From: Protea cynaroides
Lineage: Eukaryota; Streptophyta; Magnoliopsida; Proteales; Proteaceae
Direction of reading: 5' to 3'
Assembly (NCBI GenBank): GCA_028583415.1
Contig: CM053266.1
Coordinates: forward strand, 78,627,237-78,691,236
Length of the DNA stretch: 64,000 nucleotides
The notes beneath the pieces are model-generated. The model was given only the letters and a program-made list of their open reading frames with translations, was not told where the DNA came from and did no database searches. Shown here piece by piece: positions 45,173 to 55,260 of this stretch. How positions within the stretch are numbered: position 1 is the stretch's first letter; each line of letters opens with the position of its first letter. Both the position numbers and the translations under genes were made by a program.

Positions 45173-46326
45173 CAAATGAAAACAAAAGATAAAAAGACAA
45201 AAAATTTTAGGACCACCTATTTGGACCACAATTTTTGTTAGGATCACCTATTTGGACGACAACTATCTTGTTGGGAGCACCACTTTTATAAAAACAACTA
45301 CGTAAACTTAATTCTTGCTAACTCTTGTCAAAATTTTAATATATTTTTAATTAAATGATTAAAGAGTTCTCTTTTGAAATTCATCTTCTTTTGGTATTAT
45401 CTTATGTTCTTTTAAAATCTTTCAATTATCCTTACGTCTTCCACTTAAGTACTTTTAGGCAAATAGTCTTTCACTAAGAAAGACTCATTCTTTACAAAGA
45501 AGACTTAGATTATCTTTATCCACACTTTGGATTTTAATTTGCTTACCCTTCCCCAAATTTCTTTTCAAAGTTTAAAAACATATAAATTCTTTTTGGAATA
45601 AACCAAACATAAGATAGAGATTTCTCTAAAGAACTCAAGTAAAAACTACTCTTCACTCGTATTAAACACAAATGCATAAAAATAAATACCTCTGAAATCA
45701 CAGCGTTAGAGATTTGGTTACAACAGTATTCCAGTTACTTAGACTTCATTATTACAATGTTGTACTCAAACTTCCAACTCTCTTCTCCGGCGTAGGTTGT
45801 CAGCTTAAGAAAAAAATAAGGAGATAAGAGAAAGATAGAGGTTGCAGAACTACAAGTTCTTTGCACTCGTTATGTCTCTTAGATAATCGATACCTTCATA
45901 TGAAAACTTTTTCCTCTATTTATATCTATCTTGAGACGGACTTCAACTTATTTCAAATCCTCGAATGGCCTACATTGAGATTCTCCACCAATAGCGTGCC
46001 ATCGTTATATGCTGCTGCTTGATTACGAGAACAACAACTACCTGTCGGGGAGTAAGTAAAATCAAATCTTTTTTGAAGATGCTTGAGCTGGACGAGGACC
46101 CACCACTCACATGTCGTGACTCACAAGGACTAAGATGTAAAACATCTCAAACTTCAAAGAGGTCCTTAGAAAATAATTTAACTTAGTTTCAAAAGAACTT
46201 TTGTCTTTTTGTATATTTTGTTCTCTTAGTTATTAGATTTAGTTAAATAGCTTTAAAAAATCATAGTTACATAACAATATAATAAAGGAAAGATGTATTT
46301 TGGATTAAGTATTAACGATCAAAATC
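45173..46326. other. AT-rich unassigned region
   Basis: No gene is supported. A near-duplicate phrase (AGGACCACCTATTTGGACCA and AGGATCACCTATTTGGACGA) occurs near 45210 and 45240. A TATTTATATCTAT run near 45917 could be a promoter element for the primer-site-bearing sequence that follows. Confidence 0.35.
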
Positions 46327-46339
46327 TGGTATCAGAGCC
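46327..46339 (+). other. tRNA-Met primer binding site of an unclassified retroelement
   Basis: TGGTATCAGAGCC is the exact initiator-Met primer site. No TG...CA LTR end precedes it, so it could belong to a decayed LTR element or to an endogenous plant pararetrovirus (Caulimoviridae), which uses the same primer. Confidence 0.55.
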
Positions 46340-46413
46340 AAGTTAATCCTAATTAGTATAAAATAATCTTCATAGCTATTTCTAATAGTATAAATACTAT
46401 TTTAACTCCTTAT

Positions 46414-46946
46414 ATGACCAATTCATCTATAACAACTAAGATAGATAATTTAAAAAAGAAAGTAGATTATCTAAATGATCTCATAAACAAAAAATATAAC
46501 TATACAAAGAGAACTTACAAAACATTCCAAATTCCAAACAAAGGAAAAAGTAATCAAGTAGAGAAAAACTTAGAAAAAAATATTTTTCCACTTTTAGAAA
46601 CGTTTTAGATAAATCTTAATCATCTTAAACTTTTAGAAATAGAAATGAAAAAAATTAATAGAGGTTATAGTTCAGCAATAAGATAATATAAGAGACTTAG
46701 TTAGCAAAGTTAAATTGCAACAAAAGGAAACAGAAAAATTAATAAAATTTATAATTCAATAATTTAGTTATAATAACATCTAAAATTCATAATTTAACCT
46801 TAAAAATGATAGAAGAATATAGAATCTCTTACCTAGAACTTAATACAGTAGTACAATCATAGGCACCTATGCCTGAGATAATTAAATTAAGTAATTAACA
46901 TTCAGCCATACTAAAGGTAATAGGACATGAATTACTAGATTATAAC
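46414..46946 (+). pseudogene. Decayed lysine-rich, coiled-coil-like ORF after the primer site
   Basis: ATG 46414 opens a Lys/Asn/Ile-rich frame (MTNSSITTKIDNLKKK) of 64 codons. Stops and small shifts follow, but helical, lysine-rich coding character goes on up to 46946, where a hAT-like element is inserted. The continuation at 49580 onward keeps the same character (LNNIKKQWDSKDEQW). The product resembles small coiled-coil proteins next to the primer site in some caulimovirids or a divergent gag, but no diagnostic motif is visible. Confidence 0.4.
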
Positions 46947-47118
46947 TAAGGATGTAGATGGATAGCCAAAAATTAGAATTCGATTTGAATCTATATTCGT
47001 TTATGGAAATTTGAATTTGAACAATCGAATTTGGATGTGAATTCGGATAGACAAGTTCGAAGGTAGAGTTGGATTCGGATATCACTAAAAAGACGTGGAT
47101 ATAATCCGCTCCGATCCG

Positions 47119-47120
<2 letters not shown>

Positions 47121-47168
<48 letters not shown>
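47121..47168. repeat. (AT)n microsatellite
   Basis: An uninterrupted TA dinucleotide run of about 48 bases lies inside the hAT-like element. Confidence 0.95.
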
Positions 47169-47173
<5 letters not shown>

Positions 47174-47689
47174 GACCCTAAAGGCGGTATATGCAATATG
47201 AAATATGCAATTTATAAATGAAATGTGAAAGCTGAAAGTAAAATGCTGCAACAAGTTACAATCAGAGTTACAATATGTAGTATGAGAATTTGAAATGAAA
47301 GTTTGAAGGGAACTGTAAAGAACTAGAAAGAACTTACAGGACACTAGTACATAAGTTTTGATACAATGCTTTGAAGGTTACCTATTAAATCTCCTTGGAG
47401 TTGTGCAACTTTTGAAATTTTGTCTGTCGTGAATCACAGGGGTGAAACTTTGAAAGTCTTCTAGAACCGCCCCGAGACATTCCACATATCCGAAGACACT
47501 ATTTTCCCCTTTGGTTTGGTTCAGAGTTTGAACAGCATTGTGTGGGCCCGATATTGACTTGACTATCTATACTGAGATAGTAACAGAATACGTATGGATA
47601 TGATTACGTATTAATCCCGAATACGATTGGATACAGGTTCATAATATACCTGAATACGTTTGGATACAAGTACGTACTAAACTTGTGCC

Positions 47690-47805
47690 ATTCTTTTGTT
47701 GACGTCATGACTGACGTGATTCTATCATCACGGTCTGGAATCTAATCGTTGCCATTCTTTTGTTGACGTCATGGCTGACGTGATTCCATCATCACGATAT
47801 AGAAC
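47690..47805 (-). promoter_or_regulatory. Duplicated as-1-like TGACG elements
   Basis: Two copies of a 58-bp unit (starting about 47692 and 47750) each contain GTTGACGTCATG and CTGACGTGATT, separated by a few bases. Paired TGACG motifs are the as-1 element known from caulimovirus promoters and plant TGA-factor targets. They lie downstream of the minus-strand frame 47826-48314, where a caulimovirid intergenic promoter would sit. That viral origin is inference. Confidence 0.45.
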
Positions 47806-47825
47806 CTGACCATTTGATCAATAGA

Positions 47826-48314
47826 TCATTTGTTTTGAGCTTTGGAGATCCCGATTTGGGATCCTTTCTTGGTACGATTTGATCGACGCCTTTGTGTAAC
47901 AAATTGTTGGGCTAGATCTTCAAGCCCTGAAAATTCATCAGGATCCGAATCTAGCGCATACAGATCTTGGGCAAATTGTTCTTGAGACAGATGAAAAGAT
48001 CCATGAACGGACCTAGTTGATTCTTCATCTAAACTGGTTGATTTTTTATGCAAGATGGCCAATTGGGCTTCAATTTCAGCCTGCTTGGCTTTAAGTATTT
48101 GATAGGGGGTCAATGAGACTTGTTGTTCTTTGATGATAGCTGCATTTGTTGCTTCAATGCCGGTTAAGGCTTTGATGATGACTTCTTTGGTGCAGAATTT
48201 TGTATCACAGTTAACCCACCATTTTATATGAAAAGCTCTGATGAGTGTTGGGATTTGGAAGTCTTCATAATGTTTGATGATTTGGTCATAATCCCAATAC
48301 AATATCCATGCCAA
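47826..48314 (-). pseudogene. Unidentified ORF, possible pararetroviral fragment
   Basis: A 162-codon minus-strand frame opens MAWILYWDYDQIIKHYEDF. It contains HIKWWVNCDTKFCTKE, a helical KAKQAEIEAQLAILHKK segment, an acidic stretch (ALDSDPDEFSGLEDL) and a basic C-terminus (RRRSNRTKKGSQIG). I do not recognise the family with certainty. Its tryptophan-rich start and the as-1 pair beyond its end suggest a terminal ORF of an endogenous caulimovirid captured in the hAT-like element. A host or transposon origin is also possible. Confidence 0.4.
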
Positions 48315-48562
48315 ATGGCATGTAATAAAGTACTGCAGAAATGGTGGTTGGGATTTTTAAAATACTTTATAATTTATTTGCCTAGGAAAGGAGAAGAGCA
48401 AGTGGGGTCCATGGGATTTTTAAAGTATTTTATCATTATCACATCTGCATAGGGAAAGACATGGGCTCGATGGGATAATCAAACAAACAGCTGTAGATAT
48501 TATTTTATTTTAATGTTTCAATTAGTGATGATTTTTATTGATAGGGAAAGACTCAAAAGACA

Positions 48563-48804
48563 GGATTTACATCGTCTCCTCCCAGTGGTTCTGGAAGGAC
48601 AGTGGCAACCTATCTCGGATGGTTGCCACCTGGCTCTCGGTGAATCCGAGACCCACGTCCGAGCCGACACCCTCTGTCGGTTTGGCTTGTCGGCTGGGTG
48701 TCGGCTCAGATGTGGGTCTTGGATTCACTGAGAGTCACGTGGCAACCATCCAGGATAGGTTGCCACTGTCCTCCCAAACCACTGGGAGGAGACGATGCGA
48801 ATCC
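48563..48804. mobile_element. Foldback Mutator-like element, copy A
   Basis: This 242-bp near-palindrome begins GGATTTACATCGTCTCC and ends with the inverse of GGATTCGCATCGTCTCC. It is flanked by the 9-bp duplication CAAAAGACA (48554-48562 and 48805-48813). Its two arms pair almost throughout. Copies B and C share the size, the GGGTGAATCCGAGACCCACG-like inner arm and a 9-bp duplication. It lies within the hAT-like element. It has no coding capacity. Confidence 0.85.
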
Positions 48805-49065
48805 CAAAAGACATGGGTTCGATGGGAAAGTTGAACGTTTGTGAAACAAATTCATTGCAGACTCTACAGTTACACGACTCCCAACAAAGAGAATTTGGTT
48901 TTTTTCTCATGAGTTTCTCAGTGGCATGTGGAAGAAAGGGTGAGAAAAGCTTGAAACCAAGGTTTCCTTTATGCTTATTATTTTAGGGTTTCTTTTCCCT
49001 TTCAATTCTCGAAAACGTGGAGCATAACAACATGAGAGAAACAGAGGAAACAGAGATTTGGGTCG

Positions 49066-49068
<3 letters not shown>

Positions 49069-49134
<66 letters not shown>
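49069..49134. repeat. (CT)n microsatellite
   Basis: About 33 uninterrupted CT units lie in a pyrimidine-rich stretch with the look of a plant 5' untranslated region (AGGGTTTT follows). No gene start can be supported. Confidence 0.95.
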
Positions 49135-49135
<1 letters not shown>

Positions 49136-49587
49136 CCTTTCTCTGTCTCAATACATTACTCTAAATTAGGGTTTTGTTATTTTTTTAAAGAAATTTGTTG
49201 GGGTTTTTTCTATAATCCTTCATTCTCTCTCCCTATTTATCTCTCACTCTTGTTATATCTGAAATTTTGCAGATTTAGGGTTTTTTTTTTCCCAGATTAG
49301 AAAATGTAACAAATTGATAGGGTTTTGATTACAATCTGATTTTATAATATGGATTTCTTAATTTGTTCAAAGATTTTTTTTTTATTTTTAATTGTTATGT
49401 GTTTCCAGATTTGAATCGAATTTTAACCGGATATCCGGTTGATATACGAATTCGAATTCGAATTCATTTTTTTTGACATCTACCGGATGTGGAGACGGAT
49501 TTGGATACTGTGTGTAGGAATCTGATTCAAGTTCGGATAGTAGTATATCCATGCCGAATTCAATCCTTTTACATCCTTAATTATAAC

Positions 49588-50360
49588 AAAGATATAAACA
49601 CCTATATTTTCACTTTAAATAATATTAAAAAACAATGGGATAGTAAAGATGAACAATGGACTAAAAGATCTAAAAATTGGATAGGAGGTTTTAATAAAAT
49701 AGAAAACATATTGAAGATGCAAAAACTGGTGGAATGCTCTCAAAACCAGAGCTTACCGTTTCTTTTTATTAGAGTCGCAGGCTTCCAATAGTGTTAGTGC
49801 GGAACAAAAGAGGTAGCATAGCTAGGAACGGGCAAGTAGTCAGGTTGTCAGCTGCTCATAAGAGGTTGTTTATTTGTCGAGTGAAAGGGGGTTTTTGTTG
49901 TTGTGTTTTCCAGAAAAGATGGTGAAACTGCCAAAAATGGGGGGAAATGCAGGTTATTTGACTATTTATGGTTATTTTTCACTAACCACAGCCTAATAGA
50001 TGGTCTTAGGTGCTAATTTGGAGAAATGTGCGATTGTGTTTAGGCAAAGGATCAAAATCTCGAGTCTCGAATTCGTTACAACCTCTGGCCAAACTGACAT
50101 TTCTGAGATCTTGGTAAAAACTTGCAGAAAAACCACGAAAGCTTGAAATGAGTGTTTGGAACCTTAATGACTACTTTAAGACTTGATACTTTAGAGAAAC
50201 ATTATTTTAGCATATATAAACACATTTAAACCATAAAATTATAAAATTAATCACGTCTTGTGGGAAAATCATTGATTTATAATTCATAATTTCATATAAT
50301 GATACAAATACTAAAGTAATTAAATACTTAAAAAGTCAAAGTTTCAAATACCTAAATATA
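49588..50360. other. Continuation of the decayed ORF, then unassigned sequence
   Basis: To about 49760 the sequence carries on the lysine-rich reading interrupted by the hAT-like element (RSKNWIGGFNKIENILKMQK). From there to 50360 nothing is recognisable. Confidence 0.4.
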
Positions 50361-50364
50361 ATTA

Positions 50365-50533
50365 TGCCTGCAGCCCCAATTCCCAAGTTCCATCTCCCTT
50401 TCACTATCCCAATTTCTAATTACACGAAGAGTATCGTGGAGGATCTAACTCGTAAATTTGGTGATGCCATTTGTTTCGGACTGAGCAACGAAGTTCCCCT
50501 ACGACATCCTAGAGTGGAAGAAGTGCTCGTAGA
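50365..50533 (+). other. Open stretch of unknown origin before the copia fragment
   Basis: The frame from 50364 (MPAAPIPKFHLPFTIPIS) has no recognised domain and ends at the junction with copia RNase H near 50533. It may be a captured piece or chance. Confidence 0.25.
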
Positions 50534-51031
50534 TTGGCCATACGTTATTATTTTGTTCGTGATCAAGTCTCCAAGAAGTCCCTCGGTGTGCAATTCCTCT
50601 CTACAGCAGATCAAACAACTGACATCATGACCAAGCCCCAATCCATTTCTTGTTTCAAGGCTCCAAGGGATAAGCCCACTGGGATTTACATCGTCTCCTC
50701 CCAGTGGTTCTGGGAGGACGCGGCAACCCAGTCTCGATGGCCGACACGTGGCTCTCGGGTGAATCCGAGACCCACGTTCGAGCCAACACCCCTTGTTGGC
50801 TTGACTTGTCAACTGGATGTTGACTCGAATGTGGGTCTCGGATTCACCGAGAGCCACGTATCGGCCATCGGGACTGGATTGTCGCTGTCCTCGCAAAACC
50901 ACCAAGAGAAGAAGATGCAGGTCCAGCCCACTGTGCGCGAGCGAAATCATCGCTTGAGAAGGTGTGCTAGCACAATACACCAACACACAGACACGTCACA
51001 GGACTTATCCAAAGACCTAATCAGTAATGCT
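50534..51031 (+). pseudogene. Ty1/copia RNase H C-terminal fragment
   Basis: The reading YYFVRDQVSKKSLGVQF, then STADQTTDIMTKPQS, is the conserved C-terminus of copia RNase H. The usual upstream H-rich block (ARTKHIE) is replaced by unrelated sequence. Foldback copy B is inserted at 50682. After its second duplicate the copia reading continues (RDKP, then LSKDL) to a TGA at about 51031. The rest of pol and the 5' LTR are missing. Confidence 0.8.
50682..50924. mobile_element. Foldback Mutator-like element, copy B
   Basis: 243 bp, starting GGATTTACATCGTCTCC like copy A and ending GATGCAGGTCC. It is flanked by the perfect 9-bp duplication AGCCCACTG (50673-50681 and 50925-50933). It interrupts the copia RNase H fragment. 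Its long inverted arms are centred near 50805. Confidence 0.85.
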
Positions 51032-52489
51032 TGAGTTGGGATCCTTATCACGTCATCCTTATCCCTTATGTGTCATTCTATATTTGTATAGACCATTTTT
51101 CTACAAAATCATCTTATGTGTCGTTCTATATATTACACCTATCTTTGTAAGAAAAACAATATTAATTCAACCATCGCACTCATCAGACATTACAAAGTGT
51201 GGGAGATACATTCAAATCTCAGATTTACAAATGTAATCGGAAAAAGATCGTCCGGTGTTGTTCAATCCCTCCAACCTATGAGTTAACTTGACTTGTATAC
51301 TGATGTATTGGTATGCATAGTGAATGAACTTCAGTTATTGGATCACGACTAGAGTTCCTCCAACAATAGGAGCCCGAATGTATCAAGTGTTGTTACATTT
51401 ACAAAACTTGTTACAATACATAGTTGTAATCAATTTCCTTTAATGCACATTCATTGAGCATTATCTTGGAAAACTCAATATATGGGGAGGGAGCGCTAAA
51501 ATGAATTTAAGCAATTTTCATACATCTTTGGAGGTGATTTTATTTGCCCTTAAAACAATTCTTAACAAGTGATCATCTTAGAGCTTTATGTTGGTGGTTT
51601 CTACTGAGGGAATCAACTGACGATACGATATCAATATTAGTACAGTATGGTACATAAGGTAAAATGGTGATACCGATAACTTACCGTACCTACGGGTTTC
51701 AGTTCCAATTTTCTATACCATTATAATACCAGCTTCAAATGGTTTTCATTCGGTATCATATACGGTTTTTTTTTTTTTTTTGGATATATATTATTTTTTT
51801 ACAAAATTTGGAATACAAAAGAGAAAAAAAGGATAAATTTATACCAGTATATATTTGATACAGTTTTGGTACGATTGGTATTCGGTACATACCAACAACT
51901 TCGGCTATAATATCGATACTTTACCAACTTCAGTTCTGTTTTTTCATATCACTATTGTACCAATACTAATTCGGTTAGATTCGGTACGAGTAAGGGTGTC
52001 GATTGTAGACCAGAACCGATAACTAAACCAAAACCAACCGATAAAAAACTGAAACGAATTGAACTGTAAGTAATCGGTTCAGTTTAGGTTTTAAATAACC
52101 ATCGATTGTCGGTTGCAAATTGATACACCGAATAAACCGTTAATTTATTGAATGTTAAAATTTCTCTTAATCTCTCTTTTCTTCCATGGTTTCTTATCTC
52201 TCATTGTTGCTTTATTTCTCTCAAATTACTTTGATGGATTTCCAGTCTTTCAACTAGCATTTGTAAATTTCATAGCATTAGTTTCTGTCTATATGTAAGA
52301 GTAGGTAAATGAGGGGAGAATATTGTATTGTTATGCAACACCAATTGGAAATGGGAAACCAAATAGGAACCAAATAAGCCGAAGTGATTACTAATTGGTT
52401 TTGATTTGGGAAATTAAACCATTATTGATTCAGTTTTAGTTTATGTTCATTACATTTCGAATCGAACCGAAACCAAACCGATTGGCATT
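51032..52489. other. Copia 3' remnant and degenerate hAT-like repeats
   Basis: 51040-51240 is AT-rich sequence that may be the copia 3' region. From about 51600 to 52500 phrases such as GGTACATACCAACAACTTC and AACCGAAACCAAACCGATT recur with inverted partners (GTAAGGGTGTCGATTG at about 51987). They look like old non-autonomous hAT-type elements, but clean ends and duplications were not found. No gene is supported. Confidence 0.4.
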
Positions 52490-52803
52490 CTGTATTATGT
52501 TCTTACTAAATGTGTCATTACCTAAAAAAGATGATAATTTTTTAAATTTTAGGGTAAATTACACAGACACCCCCTCTACTGTAGTGAAATTACACAGAAT
52601 TACTTTGCTTTTACGAAAGTTACACAGAATACCCCTATAACAATACTATCATACAACCTCACCCCACTGTTACTTTCACCTTAACGACAGAGGGTAAAAA
52701 AATTTTAAGACAAAAATACCCTTATTCTGGTTTTTTTTTTCTTTTACCGTTCTTCTGCTTCAACTTCTACTTCTGTTTTGCTCTGTATCCTTTTCTTTTC
52801 TCT

Positions 52804-52805
<2 letters not shown>

Positions 52806-52846
<41 letters not shown>
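52806..52846. repeat. (TC)n microsatellite in the Pack-MULE
   Basis: About 20 TC units lie just inside the left inverted repeat, in a pyrimidine-rich stretch resembling a 5' untranslated region. Confidence 0.9.
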
Positions 52847-52848
<2 letters not shown>

Positions 52849-52866
52849 TTTTGAAACCCATCGATC

Positions 52867-53011
52867 ATGGGAAAAACAGCAAACATTCCGACATTAATTT
52901 GTAGATTCAATAGCTTCAAAGGGATTTCAAAAAGGGATTCAAATGGGAAGTTCCAATTTGATTCAGTAGGTTCTTCTCCACTTCGGTTTTCATCTTTCGT
53001 TTTCAATCAAG
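52867..53011 (+). pseudogene. Exon-like captured fragment of unknown gene
   Basis: ATG 52867 opens MGKTANIPTLICRFNSF and reads to SSFVFNQ, followed by AAG|GTGAGAG, a good splice donor at about 53011. It may be a second captured exon or part of the SCAR 5' region. No family is recognised. Confidence 0.35.
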
Positions 53012-53841
53012 GTGAGAGCCACTGTGTTGCCTGCTAATCAGAGTTCAGAGAGGAAAGAGGAAGGATATTTGGAATTTTTGGTAGAAAGGGAAGAGGAAAG
53101 AGAGACTGAGATTCATCAAGGGAAAAAGGTTTTTCGTAAGGTCAAATGGCGATTTCATTGGCGATTTCATTAATAGCGATGAGAGGTCAGAGGAGGATCC
53201 CACAATCTTCGTTCCTGGATCTCCTCTGTTAAAAGTCTCTTGGCTGGTGCAGTGTTATTCAAACTGTAAGGAAAGCGAATAAAAATCTGGATAAATATTC
53301 TAATCAAAGAATACAGAGGTATGACCGATGATGGTCATGATCGGAGAAGCAGAGTCATCGCCAATAGAGTAGCAGAAAAATTGCTACAATCTCAAAAAGA
53401 ACACCAAGGCCACCTGAGAGAGAATCGAACCAAGAAGAATCCGGAAACCATTATACTTGCAAAGATAGCTAATGATACCATTGATTGGATCAGTAGCGCT
53501 AATGTAATCAGATTTGAGAAAATCTGGATAAAAAAAACTTGAATCTTGACCAAATTAAGAAGAGATCGTTATTAAAAATTTGATGAGAGGAAAAACGTTG
53601 GATCATTGACCAGAGCAAATCTGAATAAGAATCTCCGAAATTTGAGAAATCTGGATCTCAAATAGAACGAAAAAACTAGAAATGCATGCTTACATCCAAT
53701 CACCTAATCTCCCACTTCCTTCCACCATTTCTCCATTTTTTTTATTTCAATTTGTTTTCATCATGAGTTACCTGCTTCGAACTTTCTTGCCTTGACTGTT
53801 TGTTGATCTTGACCAGAAGTAAGGATCGAAGCAGAGAGAGA

Positions 53842-53996
53842 ATGCCGCTTACTCGGCTTAGATTGAGGAATGAGTATAGTCTGGGAGCTCCAGAGCTATA
53901 CATGGCAGCAAACTGCCAAGATCCAAAGGCTATTCTTGATGGAGTCGCCGTTGCAGGACTTGTGGGGGTTTTGAGGCAGTTGGGCGATCTAGCTGA
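53842..53996 (+). pseudogene. Captured first exon of a SCAR/WAVE gene
   Basis: ATG 53842 opens MPLTRLRLRNEYSLGAPELY. The text continues with a KAILDGVAVAGLVGVL-RQLGDLAE sequence. This is the conserved N-terminal SCAR-homology start of plant SCAR/WAVE proteins, which activate the ARP2/3 complex for actin branching. The exon ends GCTGA|GTAATT, an intact donor that splits the Glu codon as in SCAR genes, and intron-like DNA follows until the right inverted repeat. Only exon 1 is present and unspliced reading hits TAA at once, so it is a capture without the rest of the gene. Confidence 0.8.
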
Positions 53997-55260
53997 GTAA
54001 TTTTCTGTTCTTTCTAATGGTTTTCTTACTTGCTTTATTTTTTCCCTCATTTGAACTCTGTTTCATTGATTATGCGAAGTTCTTAATACAATAATGGATT
54101 TAGTTCCGTTTCATTGATCATATGAAGTTCTTAATACAGCTATTGATTTAGTATAATTGGAAACAACTTTGAACATCTTGGTTCCAGAGAACCTTTGTTG
54201 TTGCTATATGTGGTACTCTGCAATAGTTTATTTCGTTCTGAGAAGAAAACGAAAGTGGAGAAGAGAAGAAAAAGGAATAGGGTTTTGTTAGGTAAAACTA
54301 AACAATACATCTTTTTAGTCATTTTACACATACTAAAGGTATTTTCGTCTTAAAAAAAATTAACCCTTTGTCGTTAAGGTGAAAGTAACGGTGGGGTGAG
54401 GTTGTATGATAGTATTGTTATAAGGGTATTCTGTATAACTTTCGTAAAAGCAGAGTAATTCTTTGTAATTTCACTACAGTAAAAGGAGTGTCTGTGTAAT
54501 TTACCCTAAATTTTAAAATTGGAATGGTCTACCTACAACTCATTCAAACTAAATATAGATTTCATTACCTAAAAAAGAATTGAAAATTTAAATTTCTTCT
54601 AATATACCTAAAAATTATTTCTAATTAAATGTATGATTCATTACCTAAAATGAGTTTAAAATTTCAAATCTGGTATTAGATTCTTATTAAATGTAAATTT
54701 CATTACCCAATAAGAGTTTGAAATTTCAAAACTCTTATAATCTACCTATAAAACATTATCACTTAATGTTTAGTAGGTTTCATTACTTAAAAAAAAGTTT
54801 AAAATATTTAAATTTCCAAATTCTCATGGTCTGCATATAATTCATTCTTACTAAATGTTGATTTCATTACCTAAAAAAAAAGAGTATAAAATTTAATTTC
54901 CAAAATTCTCACAGTCAACCTATAATTCATTCTTATAAATGTAGATATCATTACCTAGAAAAAAGTTTAAAATGTGTTGAATGTCTAAAATCTTACGATA
55001 TTAAGGTATTACGAAATGCAGATTTCATTTCCTAACAACGAGATTTTAAATTTCAAATTCTCACGGGTAATGATATCTACATTTAGTATGAACAAATGGT
55101 AAGTAGACAAGTTTGAAAATTTGAAATTCACTTGGTCTACCTAAAATCCATTTTTACTAAATATAGATTTCATTACCTAAAAGAGATTTTGAACAAAATC
55201 CAACATTAGTTTCATACTAAATGTAGATTTTATTACCTAAAAGTGTGAAATTAAAATTAT

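Larger units (their letters stand above)
46947..49579. mobile_element. hAT-like DNA element with 8-bp target duplication
   Basis: The perfect 10-bp terminal inverted repeats TAAGGATGTA/TACATCCTTA are flanked by the perfect 8-bp duplication ATTATAAC (46939-46946 and 49580-49587). Removing it reconnects the flanking sequence. Size is 2633 bp. An 8-bp duplication and this terminus type suit the hAT superfamily. Subterminal GGATATCCGAATTC-like motifs are present at both ends. No transposase frame is seen, so it is non-autonomous. It carries an (AT)n run, a possible pararetroviral fragment, a foldback element and a long (CT)n tract. Confidence 0.75.
52553..54506 (+). mobile_element. Pack-MULE with ~180-bp terminal inverted repeats
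   Basis: This 1954-bp element has terminal inverted repeats of about 180 bp starting GGGTAAATTACACAGACA. It is flanked by the perfect 9-bp duplication TAAATTTTA (52544-52552 and 54507-54515), diagnostic of the Mutator superfamily. No transposase is present. The interior carries host gene pieces, including a SCAR/WAVE first exon (53842-53996), so it fits a Pack-MULE. It lies inside the ~80-bp tandem array. Confidence 0.87.
52490..55260. repeat. Degenerate ~80-bp tandem array, interrupted by a Pack-MULE
   Basis: Units built on TACTAAATGTAGATTTCATTACCTAAAAA then a poorly conserved AAATTTCAAATTCTCATGGTC part repeat roughly every 70-85 bp from about 54515 to 55260, nine to ten times. A partial unit lies at 52490-52552, left of the MULE. 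One unit at about 55065-55115 is inverted (GTAATGATATCTACATTTAG). It is AT-rich and non-coding. Confidence 0.7.

Noticed and set aside
53321..53542. 73-codon frame in the Pack-MULE
   Set aside because: It has no recognisable domain or splice context. Coding status cannot be supported, though it may be captured intronic or untranslated DNA.
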